Notes: generated by a model not told the origin, from the sequence alone. Positions 49,361 to 58,761 are shown, counted from the first letter of the stretch. The stretch: 64,000 nucleotides of DNA from Rhynchopus sp. YZ270_cl-10 (GCA_964035575.1 OZ037861.1:1302001-1366000), one strand, 5' to 3'. Numbers and translations: made by a program.

Positions 49361-49737
49361 CAGAGAGCAGAAATGAGGGGAGACTACACCACCGACGGTG
49401 CTTCAGCCTACAGGAGCATGCTGGAATGTGAATGCTGCATGACAGCATTCACAATTTCACCTTTGGTGAGATGGAGATGAGCGCAAAGGTGCAAAAATGC
49501 ACAACAAAAACTGAGGAAGAGGCATCCATACTCCCCAGAAGGGACGTGCGCACCTGCAGCCAAAAATTCTCCTGTGCTTAATATCATGCGCGCTGGGGAT
49601 GCCGAAATAGCTAAACTGTTGCAAGAAGTGGGACTAATTCCCAGGCAGTTGCCCTGTACAACATGCAAGTCCACAATGCCAGAAACACTGTACTGGACAC
49701 CAAGATACTCCAAGAAGATCGCAAACTGGCCTTATTT
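49361..49737 (+). ncRNA. Candidate Pol III RNA (ncRNA-Y)
   Basis: Predicted only from the USE: start at 49361-49362 (AGAGAGCAGAAATGAGGGG) by the 24-nt rule. It contains stable hairpins (GTGAATGCTG/CAGCATTCAC; CAAAGGTGCA loop region; TGTGCTTAA). The first T4 is TTATTTTA at 49731-49738, a weak terminator, so the 3' end is uncertain. No family is recognised. Confidence 0.5.
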
Positions 49738-49832
49738 TAGGTGAAATGACCTAATGCAGAGTGCAGCGGAACAGGGGAGACAAATAAAGTTTCCTGTACC
49801 ATGCAACACCCAAGACCTTTTGCACAAGTGAA

Positions 49833-49873
49833 GCAAAAACAAGCTCAGAAATATAAAGCTCTTCAAAGGTTTT
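49833..49873 (+). promoter_or_regulatory. Conserved 5S upstream block, second copy
   Basis: See 49078; same 59-nt distance to the gene. Confidence 0.65.
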
Positions 49874-49891
49874 CCACCCAGACCCATTATT

Positions 49892-50010
49892 GGATTCGGC
49901 CATACTCTGGTGAATACACCTCATCCCGCCTGATTTGAGAAGTTAAGCACCAGCAGGCCTGGATAGTACTGGCGTGGGTGACCAGCTGGGAAGTCCGGGT
50001 GCTTGAATCC
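49892..50010 (+). rRNA. 5S rRNA
   Basis: 119 nt with internal control region intact and T6 after the 3' end. Confidence 0.94.
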
Positions 50011-50093
50011 TTTTTTCCTTATTTGTGGTGTAACACACAGAAGTTGGTTGAAAAGTGAACTGATAGTATTCAGCGCAAAGCATGATTATTGAA

Positions 50094-50165
50094 GGGTATA
50101 TAGCTCAGTGGTAGAGCATTCGGCTGCAGTCCGAACGGTCCCTGGTTCGAACCCGGGTGTGCCCT
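50094..50165 (+). tRNA. tRNA-Cys(GCA)
   Basis: Loop CTGCAGT on stem TTCGG/CCGAA; acceptor GGGTATA/TGTGCCC. Confidence 0.95.
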
Positions 50166-50266
50166 CTCTTTTTGTTTCAAGACCAGATTTTCTCTTGAGT
50201 GTTACTTCTCCCTTTTTGGTTTTGAATTCCATCCCCACCTTGTAAAGATTCGTTTAAGAAATGTAA

Positions 50267-50339
50267 GGGGGTTTAGCTCAAATGGTAGAGCGCTCGCTCA
50301 GCATGCGAGAGGTAGAGGGATCGATACCCTCAATCTCCA
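50267..50339 (+). tRNA. tRNA-Ala(AGC)
   Basis: Acceptor GGGGGTT/AATCTCC with G3-T70. Loop TCAGCAT, C33. The T loop is ATCGATA rather than TTCGA-type. Confidence 0.93.
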
Positions 50340-50430
50340 AACATTTTTTGGCTGGGAAACACTGTTGTGATATTTCCAGATCTCGATTCTTTTTGGTACC
50401 AAAGAAAAAGAAGGAAGCGACAGAATTGTA

Positions 50431-50502
50431 TCTCCTATGGTGTAGTGGTTAGCACTCGAGACTCTGAATCTCGCGACCGCGGTTCGAATCCGCGTAGGAG
50501 AA
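50431..50502 (+). tRNA. tRNA-Gln(CTG)
   Basis: Loop CTCTGAA on stem CGAGA/TCTCG; same body as Gln(TTG). Confidence 0.95.
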
Positions 50503-50595
50503 CTTTCCTTTTTCTCCGTTTCGTCCCTTGTTATTCTCCTCTATGACTGTTTGAAACACATTCCCACTTTCATATTCTTGTTGGCTTTTATTGAA

Positions 50596-50677
50596 GGCGA
50601 GATGGCCGAGTGGTCTAAGGCGCCAGGTTAAGGCCCTGGTCCCTTCGGGGGCGTGGGTTCAAACCCCACTCTCGTCA
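50596..50677 (+). tRNA. tRNA-Leu(AAG)
   Basis: Class II; loop TTAAGGC on stem CCAGG/CCTGG; acceptor GGCGAGA/TCTCGTC. Confidence 0.95.
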
Positions 50678-50766
50678 CTTGTTGTTCTTTTTCTTTTTCA
50701 TTTTCAATCCATCCATTTTGTTTTGTTTTCAAGATTGTGCAAAACACAAAAAGCACACTTGTCAGG

Positions 50767-50839
50767 TCCTCCTTGGCGCAGTCGGTAGCGCGTCAGGCTG
50801 TTAACCTGCAGGTCGTTGGTTCGAACCCAACAGGAGGAG
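50767..50839 (+). tRNA. tRNA-Asn(GTT)
   Basis: Identical to 31390-31462 although its flanks differ. Confidence 0.95.
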
Positions 50840-50898
50840 ACTTTTTTCCCTTCTCAAACCATTTTCTGTTCTTTGCAAAAGTCATAAAAAACTGGGAA

Positions 50899-50980
50899 GG
50901 CGAGATGGCCGAGCGGTCTAAGGCGCCAGGTTTAGGCCCTGGTCTCTTCGGAGGCGTGGGTTCAAACCCCACTCTCGTCA
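50899..50980 (+). tRNA. tRNA-Leu(TAG)
   Basis: Class II; loop TTTAGGC; differs from Leu(AAG) at a handful of sites, pointing to a recent duplication and anticodon shift. Confidence 0.95.
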
Positions 50981-51044
50981 CGTTATTACCATTTTTCCGC
51001 AGAAAACCCACCTCTTGTGGAAAACAGTTCCGGTCATTATTGTA

Positions 51045-51117
51045 GCAGCTATCGTCTAGTGGTTAGGACGCTCGCCTCACACGCGAGAGATCGTCGGTTC
51101 AATCCCGACTAGCTGTA
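51045..51117 (+). tRNA. tRNA-Val(CAC)
   Basis: Loop CTCACAC on stem CTCGC/GCGAG; acceptor GCAGCTA/TAGCTGT. Confidence 0.94.
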
Positions 51118-51207
51118 ATTTCTTTTTGAACTTTCCTTCACATTTTCGTTCAATGCAACGATCGAAAAGATGTCCCCATGCAGATAATAGTTTTGCCTAC
51201 TATCAGA

Positions 51208-51280
51208 TCCGCTGTAGTATAGTGGTTAGAACAGCCGGCTCTCACCCGGCAGACCGGGGTTCAATTCCCCGCAGCGGAAA
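51208..51280 (+). tRNA. tRNA-Glu(CTC)
   Basis: Loop CTCTCAC on stem GCCGG/CCGGC; acceptor TCCGCTG/CAGCGGA. Confidence 0.95.
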
Positions 51281-51373
51281 ATACCTTTTTTTAGACCAAG
51301 TTTTGGAGAGAAGAATTTCTGACTTTTGAATATTAACGCCATCATGTAAATCTGGATGAAGAAAATAATCAGT

Positions 51374-51445
51374 GGCTTAGTGGTCTAGTGGCATGATTCT
51401 CGCTTCGGGTGCGAGAGGTCCAGGGTTCGATTCCCTGCTGAGCCC
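51374..51445 (+). tRNA. tRNA-Pro(CGG)
   Basis: Loop TTCGGGT; differs from Pro(TGG) only in the anticodon first base as far as I compared. Confidence 0.95.
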
Positions 51446-51659
51446 CTCTTTTTATTTAGGTAGTTTCTTGCTTGGGAATTGTTTAGAAAAATTATTTCCA
51501 CATCTTTTCGACCACCAAAATCCCAAGATGAAGAAGTTTGGAAAAGTGCATTTTTGTGAAAGTATTTTGCCATATCTTTGTTGTCACCAAAATCCCAAGA
51601 TGGTGAGAGAATCTTGAAAAATCATTTTCCATATTTTCACTTCCCAGTGAAAAAGAGAA

Positions 51660-51732
51660 TACCCATGGTGGGGATCGAACCCACAATCTTTCGCTTAGGA
51701 AGCGAACGCCTTATCCATTGGGCTACACGGGC
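51660..51732 (-). tRNA. tRNA-Arg(CCT)
   Basis: Loop TTCCTAA on stem TTCGC/GCGAA; acceptor GCCCGTG/CATGGGT. Confidence 0.94.
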
Positions 51733-51838
51733 CTAATAGTTTTACCTTCTTTCCTTTTCTCTGGGGTGGTCAAATTTAGGACAAGAGACTTTTCTGCATG
51801 ACCACCCCACAATGATTCTTTGGTTTAAATGAATGTGA

Positions 51839-51911
51839 GCCTCCCTAGCTCAGTCGGTAGAGCGCAAGGCCCTTAACCTTGTGGTCGCGGGTTCGAGCCC
51901 CGCGGGAGGTG
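51839..51911 (+). tRNA. tRNA-Lys(CTT)
   Basis: Fourth Lys(CTT) gene, same body as 32018, loop CCCTTAA with C33. Confidence 0.95.
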
Positions 51912-52729
51912 CTTTTCTTTTTGAATGTTCACGATTTTGCAGGTTTCTGAGATTTTGAGGCAAATGAAAACCAAAAAATATTTCCTCCACTTGATCTCAG
52001 TTCTGTTTCGTTGGCAAGTTGAGAGTGGAATTTGGGTGAAAATATGTGTTTTCCGAACCAACACAGGACTCCCACCGACCGGTGTAGGTTTTGCGTTCAA
52101 CCAGGTGTGAACTGCTTCCACTCGCGAAAAGTGCCAGACCCTTTTGCTGGGGATAGCACGTTTCAGCCCCACAACTTATCTCCTTTCTGGGCATGTCCAG
52201 TGTGCTCAGCTGCCGCTTCTTGGCGACTCACCAGTACAGAGTGGTGGAATCCAGCACAGAATGGAATGGCTGGGAAATCCTTAGCAATCCATAATTCAGA
52301 TGGAAAAACTCCTGACCCGGCTATTGAATTTTCGGATCATTTTCTCAGTCACAATGCAAGCACAGAATGGAAACCAAAACCAAGCACAGAATGGAACACG
52401 GCTATAAGACTCCAGCCATTCCATTCTGTGCTGGTTTTTCGTTTCCATTCTGTGCTTGCATTGTGACTGAGAAAATGATCTGAAAATTCAATACCCGGGT
52501 CAGGAGTTTTTTTTTCCACTCCTAACAAATCCTTACAGTAAGCCTATAAGTCTCCAGCCATTCCATTCTGTGCTGGTTTTTGGAGCCCATTCTGTGAGCA
52601 CTCGCTCGGGCCTGTACTGGAGTATAGCGGCCAGGCCATCTCCCTTCTGCGTTCCTGCCTGTCACATCCAGTGCTCAGTTGCTGCTTCTTCAGCACAACC
52701 GCATCACATCACATCACCAAAAAATAGAA
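51912..52729. other. Spacer containing a long inverted repeat
   Basis: An almost palindromic region at about 52300-52519: arms of about 80 nt (from CCTGACCCGGCTATTG to its inverse CAATACCCGGGTCAGG) around a 25-nt centre. The arms contain repeats of AGCACAGAATGGAA. Otherwise no gene is seen. Confidence 0.7.
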
Positions 52730-52801
52730 AGGCAACTGGGGGGATCGAACCCCCGACCCTTGGTTTACAAGACCAATGCTCTGCCACTGAGCTAAATCGC
52801 C
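52730..52801 (-). tRNA. tRNA-Thr(TGT)
   Basis: Loop CTTGTAA on stem TTGGT/ACCAA, T33; acceptor GGCGATT/AGTTGCC. Confidence 0.94.
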
Positions 52802-52883
52802 GCTGATTAAGATGCTTTTGCTGTTTCTCCTGCGAAGAAGTTTTTCAAGACAACACAGAAAGGAAAGTGTGTAAAAAAAGAAA

Positions 52884-52954
52884 TGACCCTAGACGGAATC
52901 GAACCGCCGTTGATGGATTTGGAATCCATAGTGCTACCGCTACACCATAGGGCC
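52884..52954 (-). tRNA. tRNA-Trp(CCA)
   Basis: Loop TTCCAAA on stem ATGGA/TCCAT; acceptor GGCCCTA/TAGGGTC. Confidence 0.94.
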
Positions 52955-53039
52955 CATGATTTAGGGCTTCAATGCGTTTAGCATGAAGGTGGAAATTTTG
53001 CTGAAAATCCCACACAAAGGAAAAAGACACACAAAAAAG

Positions 53040-53112
53040 TGCGAGGTGCCAGGATCGAACTGACGACCTTAGGATTATGGGACCTACGCGCTCCCGACTG
53101 CGCCAACCTCGC
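53040..53112 (-). tRNA. Elongator tRNA-Met(CAT)
   Basis: Acceptor GCGAGGT/ACCTCGC and a normal TTCGATC T loop distinguish it from the initiator. The anticodon loop is CCCATAA with C33, closed by a T-T mismatch. Confidence 0.9.
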
Positions 53113-53236
53113 CTTGATATTATCGTATCATTAAGAAATACATGGGGTGCAAATTTCTACAGGTTTGTGTGGCAAAAAAATTTTTTTGAGCCAAAAAATT
53201 TTATGGGCTTCTGTGAAAACAATGACAGTTGTAGAA

Positions 53237-53320
53237 CCTCTCGTAGCTCAATTGGTAGAGCGCTCGACTGTAGAATACTCGGTTATCGAGCGGTCGCTGG
53301 TTCGATTCCGGCCGAGAGGA
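53237..53320 (+). tRNA. tRNA-Tyr(GTA) with 11-nt intron
   Basis: Stem CTCGA/TCGAG. The loop CTGTAG is interrupted after position 37 by AATACTCGGTT (11 nt), then A. Trypanosome tRNA-Tyr also has an 11-nt intron at this place. It is the only intron-bearing tRNA seen here. Acceptor CCTCTCG/CGAGAGG. Confidence 0.93.
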
Positions 53321-53397
53321 TTTTTTTCATTTTCGTGTTCCAGGTTATATTCTTCAAACAGATGACTGCCTAAAAACAAAGAACGGTGAGAATTACA

Positions 53398-53479
53398 GCA
53401 GTCGTATCCAAGTGGTTACGGAGGTGGACTAGAAATCCATTGGGCTCTGCCCGCGCAGGTTCAAGTCCTGCCGACTGCG
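53398..53479 (+). tRNA. tRNA-Ser(AGA)
   Basis: Class II; loop CTAGAAA on stem GTGGA/TCCAT; acceptor GCAGTCG/CGACTGC. Confidence 0.95.
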
Positions 53480-53577
53480 ATTCATTTTTTGTTCACAAAT
53501 TTTCGTGCATTTTCGTCGTTTCTGTGCTCATTTTAGACCATTTTGATGCGCGAAAATAAATCAGAGTGAAGATTGTA

Positions 53578-53649
53578 TCCTCGGTAGTATAGAGGTCAGT
53601 ATTTCCGCCTGTCACGCGGAAGACCCGGGTTCAATTCCCGGCCGGGGAA
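53578..53649 (+). tRNA. tRNA-Asp(GTC)
   Basis: Loop CTGTCAC; same body as 34992-35063. Confidence 0.95.
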
Positions 53650-53711
53650 TTCTTTTTTGTACAGGGCTCCCACTCATTGTTTCGTTTCTTTTCTGATGAA
53701 AATCAAATCAG

Positions 53712-53784
53712 GCCCCGTTGGCGCAATGGATAGCGCGTTGGACTTCGAATCCAAAGGTTGCGGGTTCGAGTCCCGCACGGGGTT
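53712..53784 (+). tRNA. tRNA-Arg(TCG)
   Basis: Loop CTTCGAA; body close to Arg(TCT); acceptor GCCCCGT/ACGGGGT. Confidence 0.95.
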
Positions 53785-54054
53785 AACTTTTTGAACATTG
53801 TTTTTTTGAACTTTTTTGAAAACACAAAAAAGTGAGGTTGGTGTCAAGTGAAATCACAGTGGAACAACAGATACAAATTTGGGTCCAGTGGGAAGGGGTC
53901 TCCCAGGAATTTTGGATTTTTTGGCAGTCAACCCATCCAGAAGAACCTTAAAAAATCTTGGGAAAAACTTGAAAACTGGAAATTCTTTGAAAAGCTGACA
54001 TTTCAGAATTTTTTTCTGAACATGAAAATTTTACTTCCTCCTAAAAAAAAGAAC

Positions 54055-54126
54055 TGCACTTACCGGGAGTCGAACCCGGGCCGCTCGCTTGGAAGGCGAG
54101 AATACTAACCGTTATACCATAAGTGC
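54055..54126 (-). tRNA. tRNA-Gly(TCC)
   Basis: Loop CTTCCAA on stem CTCGC/GCGAG; acceptor GCACTTA/TAAGTGC. Confidence 0.94.
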
Positions 54127-54215
54127 TGTTACTTTCATGCAAAGTGTTTTCTTTGTGGGGGGCAATTTCAAAATAAAAAAAATTTGAAATTGTTCAAATT
54201 GCCCAAAAAAAGAAG

Positions 54216-54287
54216 CAACCGTGGCAGGACTCGAACCTGCAACCGCCTGATCCGTGGTCAGGCGCTCTTCCATTGAGCCACACGGTC
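54216..54287 (-). tRNA. tRNA-Arg(ACG)
   Basis: Loop CCACGGA on stem CCTGA/TCAGG, C33; acceptor GACCGTG/CACGGTT. Confidence 0.93.
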
Positions 54288-54374
54288 CATGTCTTTAGGC
54301 AATAGTATTTTTTATGTGGCCTGCATATTTTTGGAGTTGGAAAAAATGAAAATGGTTGATTGCACAGCTAAAAA

Positions 54375-54446
54375 AGCGGTTACCGAGAATTGAACTCGGG
54401 TCTCCCGTGCCACAAACGGGTGTTCTAACCACTAAACCATAACCGC
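54375..54446 (-). tRNA. tRNA-His(GTG)
   Basis: Loop TTGTGGC on stem CCCGT/ACGGG; acceptor GCGGTTA/TAACCGC. The extra 5' G would be added after transcription. Confidence 0.94.
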
Positions 54447-54562
54447 TTGAATATTCCCACTTATTGGGATCTCAGAAAGGGTTTTATTTCCTGGGATATT
54501 GTGAAATATTTTTCAAACATGCAACGAGCGGCAACTCGAGCACAATTTCGACTAATATCGTA

Positions 54563-54633
54563 GCGTAATTGGTCTAGTGGTAGAATGGCCCCCCGCCACG
54601 GGGTCGGCCCGGGTTCGATTCCCGGATTACGCA
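54563..54633 (+). tRNA. tRNA-Gly(GCC)
   Basis: Loop CCGCCAC on stem GCCCC/GGGGT, C33; acceptor GCGTAAT/ATTACGC. Confidence 0.93.
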
Positions 54634-54860
54634 CTCTCTTTTTGCGTTTGGCAAAAGCAAAACAATATGTTTCGGACAGTTTCAGGTCGGTCACAAACTC
54701 GTTCAAAACGAAAAAGTGGAAATGATATGTACTCTTTCTTGCGTAAGGATTATTAGTAGAGAAAAAAATTTCTTGTCTGATGATACGGGTTTTTGCTCGA
54801 CATAGTTTGCGAGTAAGTCAGTTCGGTCACAACTTCCATCACAATTGCAAAAAAAATTGG

Positions 54861-54958
54861 GACTACAACATGTTCATAAACCCAACCTGACTTACATGTT
54901 TATTTCTTCACAAAATTCCCAGTAAATAAACATGCACATCAGTATGGCCGGTGCGCTG
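54861..54958. mobile_element. Short relative of element T
   Basis: Matches 9507-9597 from GGGACTAC to CAGTATGGCC, but lacks the left CATGTAAGTCAGG arm. Confidence 0.55.
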
Positions 54959-55412
54959 GTCAGAGACATCACGTTTGCGGGCCAACCCCTCTGTGCGCCC
55001 GATTAGGAACCCCCCTGTGCGCCCGATTAGCTTACCCCCCTGTGCGCCCGATTAGGGACCCCCCTGTGCGCCCGGTTAGCTTTACCCCCCTGTGCGCCCG
55101 ATTAGGAATATCCCCCTGTGCGCCCGATTAGGAACCACTCTGTGCACCTACCTAGTCACTGTGACCAGGTGCCCCTACTAATATGCCTTACCAATATGGC
55201 CTGGGCTGTGGTATGTCGGGTGTACTACATGCTGGGACCTAAAGAGGAACCACATGCTGGAACACGGCTTTAAGCCCCCACCCATTTCAGCTGTGGTTCC
55301 TACTGTGCCCAGTCACTGTGACCAGGTGCCTGGTCAGATCTGACCAGGTACCCTTACTAATATGCCTGACCAATATGGCCAGGGGTGGTATGTCGGGTGC
55401 ACAAGGGAGTTT
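54959..55412. repeat. Minisatellite plus duplicated spacer
   Basis: Copy of 9598-10020. The CTGTGCGCCCGATTAG minisatellite has a different number and order of units. Confidence 0.75.
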
Positions 55413-55630
55413 CACGATGGGTTATCTTATGCACAGGTACAGTGGATGTAGAAAACCCACAAACCCATTGTGTGTGGGTTTTCTGGCATAGGACTGTATG
55501 GAAAGTGCACGGGTCCACCACAGTACAACCAGTCATGCACCAAGGGACACTGGCTGTTTTATCACTTTTTGAACTTTTTTAGACACTGCCAAACCTTCTC
55601 CATAATCTGAGATCTTGGGAAACAAGATAA
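55413..55630. other. Empty site of the LINE B insertion
   Basis: TTCACGATGGGTTATCTT occurs once and runs straight into ATGCACAGGTAC, showing the state before the 20.6-kb complex entered the other segment copy. Confidence 0.88.
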
Positions 55631-55702
55631 GCTCGCGTGGCGCAATGGAAGCGCGTCGGTTCCCGACGCCGGAGGTTGCGGGTTCGATCCCCGCCGCGAG
55701 TA
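55631..55702 (+). tRNA. tRNA-Arg(CCG), duplicate
   Basis: Identical to 30825-30896, offset 24806 bp. Confidence 0.75.
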
Positions 55703-55839
55703 CTTTTTATTCATTCCAAAATATTTTTAGATTTCCTTCTTCTCAGAGATTTCTTGTCACAAAACTTTGCCAAATTGAAAATTCAGAAATGCGAAAATAT
55801 CAAAAAACAGCTCCGAAATTTGAAAGCAATCAAAAAGGA

Positions 55840-55911
55840 TTCCCCCTCCGGGGTTTGAACCCGGGTCGCCTGGGTGAAAGCCAGGTATACTAACCACTGT
55901 ACTAAAGGGGA
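55840..55911 (-). tRNA. tRNA-Glu(TTC), duplicate
   Basis: Copy of 31034-31105. Confidence 0.94.
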
Positions 55912-56009
55912 GGTGATACTTAGGCACAATCCAAAAAGGGTACTTTTGTGCAAGCTACACGGAGTTTCAAACGAAAAAAAAAATTAAAAATGAAAATCCA
56001 AAAAGACAA

Positions 56010-56062
56010 GGGCTCGGCGGGGAATTGAACCCCGGACCTCTCGCACCCTAAGCGAGAATCAT
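56010..56062 (-). pseudogene. tRNA-Pro(AGG) 3' part, split by element T
   Basis: T arm and anticodon arm are intact up to the target duplication AGAATCAT (56055-56062). Confidence 0.92.
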
Positions 56063-57469
56063 GGCCATACTGACTTACATGGTTATGGGAAAACTTACAT
56101 GTTTATGGAAAAAACTGACTTACATGTTTATGAAAAACATGACTTACATGTTTATTAAGCCGGGGATTTTTGTGTACAAATAAACATGTAAGTCATGTTT
56201 TTCATAACCATGTAAGTCATGTTGAGATTTTTGCCGGTTCATAACCATGTAAGTCATGTTTTTCATAAACATGTAAGTCAGTTTTTTTTTGAGGTCAGGT
56301 CGACATTCAATACCCGGGTCGGGAACATATTTCTGCCACTTAGCCAAAAACTGACTTGTCTCGGGGGTTGAACCCGCTACCATAAGAAAAATTTTACCTG
56401 CGTGGTAACCACTCGGCTACACTGTCTCATACTTCTCACACAGTTTTTCTGAAGAGGTCCTGACCAAATGCGGGTTCTAGGTTACGTTATCTGACTGGTG
56501 GTTGTGCGGGTTTGCGGGTTTGCGGGTGCGCAGGTTTGCGGGTTCGAGGTTGCGTTATCTGGCTGGTGTGGTTGTGCGGGTGTGCGGGGTTCGGGCAACG
56601 TTATCTGGTTCTAGGTTACGTTATCTGACTGGTGGTTGTGCGGGTTTGCGGGTTTGCGGGTGCGCGGGTTTGCGGGTTCGAGGTTGCGTTATCTGGCTGG
56701 TGTGGTAGTGCGGGTGCGCGGGGTTCGGGCAACGTTATCTGGTTCGTGGGTTAATAAGCTGGCTGGTGGGTGCGGGTGCGCGGGAACCTGCTGGTTCTAG
56801 GTTGCGTTATCTGGCTGGTGTGGTTGTGCGGGTGTGCGGGTTGACGGGTGCGCGGGTTTGCGGTCCCTAGCTGGTTCGTGTGGTTGTGCGGGTGCGCGGG
56901 GTTCGGGCAACGTTATCTGGCTGGTGTGGTTAATAAGCTGGCTGGTGGGTGCGGGTGCGCGGGAACCTGCTGGTTCTAGGTTGCGTTATCCGGCTGGTGT
57001 GGTGGTGCGGGTGCGCGGGGTTCGGGCAACGTTATCTGGTTCGTGGGTTAATAAGCTGGCTGGTGGGTGCGGGTGCGCGGGAACCTGCTGGTTCTAGGTT
57101 GCGTTATCTGGTTCGTGTGGCTGATAGGGTTCTCGGGGGACAGTTACTTAGCTGGCTCGTGTGCTATGTTATGTGGGTGAACACCATCAGTATCCTTCCC
57201 CACGGACTAAGGGTAAAACACTTTGCACACAGACACAAAAATTTTGCCAGAGGTCTTCATAAGAAATTTTTCACAGGCAAAAAAAAAAATTTTTTTTTCG
57301 AACGAGCTTTTTCTGAAGAAAAATTTTTTTTGTGTAGAAAAAATTTTTTGGCCTGTAAGTGGGTCAACCTGAAAATCCATAAACATGTAAGTTTCCCACC
57401 ATAAACATGTAAGTCATGTTTTTCCCAAAACATGTAAGTGGATCCCAAAACATGTAAGTCATGGTCACC
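56063..57469 (+). mobile_element. Element T, complete copy in tRNA-Pro
   Basis: 1,407 bp from GGCCATACTGACTTACATG to the inverse of GGTGACCATGACTTACATG, imperfect terminal inverted repeats. 8-bp duplications AGAATCAT flank it (56055-56062, 57470-57477). CATGTAAGTCA-type subterminal repeats occur in both orientations. A GC-rich minisatellite and a tRNA-like stretch lie inside. No coding capacity is evident. Confidence 0.9.
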
Positions 57470-57496
57470 AGAATCATGCCACTAGACCACCGAGCC
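57470..57496 (-). pseudogene. tRNA-Pro(AGG) 5' part, split by element T
   Basis: Second half of the interrupted gene, beginning with the duplicated target. Confidence 0.92.
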
Positions 57497-57610
57497 ACGA
57501 ATTCTCTCGCATTCTCTTCGTAACGCGGCCATATGTTTCCATCATTCCTTGTGTGTGTTTTCGTTTTGAATAAGGTCCCCATGTAAATGCTGTCTTCGCT
57601 AACAATCAGA

Positions 57611-57683
57611 TCCTCCTTGGCGCAGTCGGTAGCGCGTCAGGCTGTTAACCTGCAGGTCGTTGGTTCGAACCCAACAGGAGGAG
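57611..57683 (+). tRNA. tRNA-Asn(GTT), duplicate
   Basis: Copy of 31390-31462. Confidence 0.95.
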
Positions 57684-57939
57684 ATTTTTCATTTTTTTGA
57701 GTTTTTGACTCTATTTTTTAATTTTGAGCTAAAAATCCACATTGTGTGTCATCTTGATGTTGGAACTATTTTTCAGGATTTCCAAGGTTGTCCCACCAAA
57801 AAAACCAAACATCTTTGGATGCTGACATAACTTGAAGATTCTTGACCTGAAGATAAAACAGATTTTGTCAGGTTTTTTTTTTGAGTTTGAAAAAGTTCAG
57901 AACAGAATGAAAAAAGGGATCGATGCAGTGTATAAAAAA

Positions 57940-58021
57940 CGCGAACGGCAAGGTTCGAACTTGCGCATGCAGAGCACACTCGCTTAGCAGGCGAGCCCCG
58001 TAACCACTTGGGTACGTCCGC
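57940..58021 (-). tRNA. tRNA-Ser(GCT), duplicate
   Basis: Copy of 31716-31797. Confidence 0.95.
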
Positions 58022-58240
58022 TTAATTACCTGTCAGTACTTAGGACGAAGCTTGTACTTTGTTTAACGACACGTTAGTGATCACTTGCGTGGTCACCAAA
58101 AATCATCGCAATTGTGACCACCAAAAAAAATTTTTGGGCACGATTTCGCACGATGGCGGGCTCATTGCACGACGGCCGACACACCATGTTTTCTCACAAA
58201 TAAAAAAAATCCAGAAAAATTCAGGTATCAATACAAAAAG

Positions 58241-58313
58241 CACCTCCCGCGGGGCTCGAACCCGCGACCACAAGGTTAAGGGCCTTGCGCTCTACCGACT
58301 GAGCTAGGGAGGC
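58241..58313 (-). tRNA. tRNA-Lys(CTT), duplicate
   Basis: Copy of 32018-32090; C33 kept. Confidence 0.95.
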
Positions 58314-58415
58314 TCATATTAACTTAAATCAAAGAATCAACATGGGGTACTTGTGTGTACCTGCAGCCACCAAATTTTCCATCGTTGTTGCGTGAACAAA
58401 AGGATCCGGATTATC

Positions 58416-58487
58416 TCTCCTATGGTGTAGTGGTTAGCACCCTGGACTTTGAATCCAGTAGCCGCGGTTCAAACCCGCGTGGGAGAA
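58416..58487 (+). tRNA. tRNA-Gln(TTG), duplicate
   Basis: Copy of 32193-32264. Confidence 0.95.
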
Positions 58488-58602
58488 CTTTTCTTTTTCC
58501 AAGTGTTTTCAATATTTTTTGGAGCTTTGTCACACACATCTTCAATCTTTGCATTTGATGGCAAAAACATAAATCACAGAAATCAAACGAAAAGGTAAAG
58601 AA

Positions 58603-58684
58603 CGCTGACGGCAGGGTTCGAACCTGCGCGGGCAGAGCCCAGTGGATTTCAAGTCCACCTCCGTAACCACTTGGATACGTCAGC
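58603..58684 (-). tRNA. tRNA-Ser(TGA), duplicate
   Basis: Copy of 32380-32461. Confidence 0.95.
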
Positions 58685-58761
58685 ATAGTTGAGGAAGTAC
58701 AACGCCCCAGATCCTGAAAATGGGCACAAAAAAGAGAATCCAATCGATCCAAAAAAGTAGG

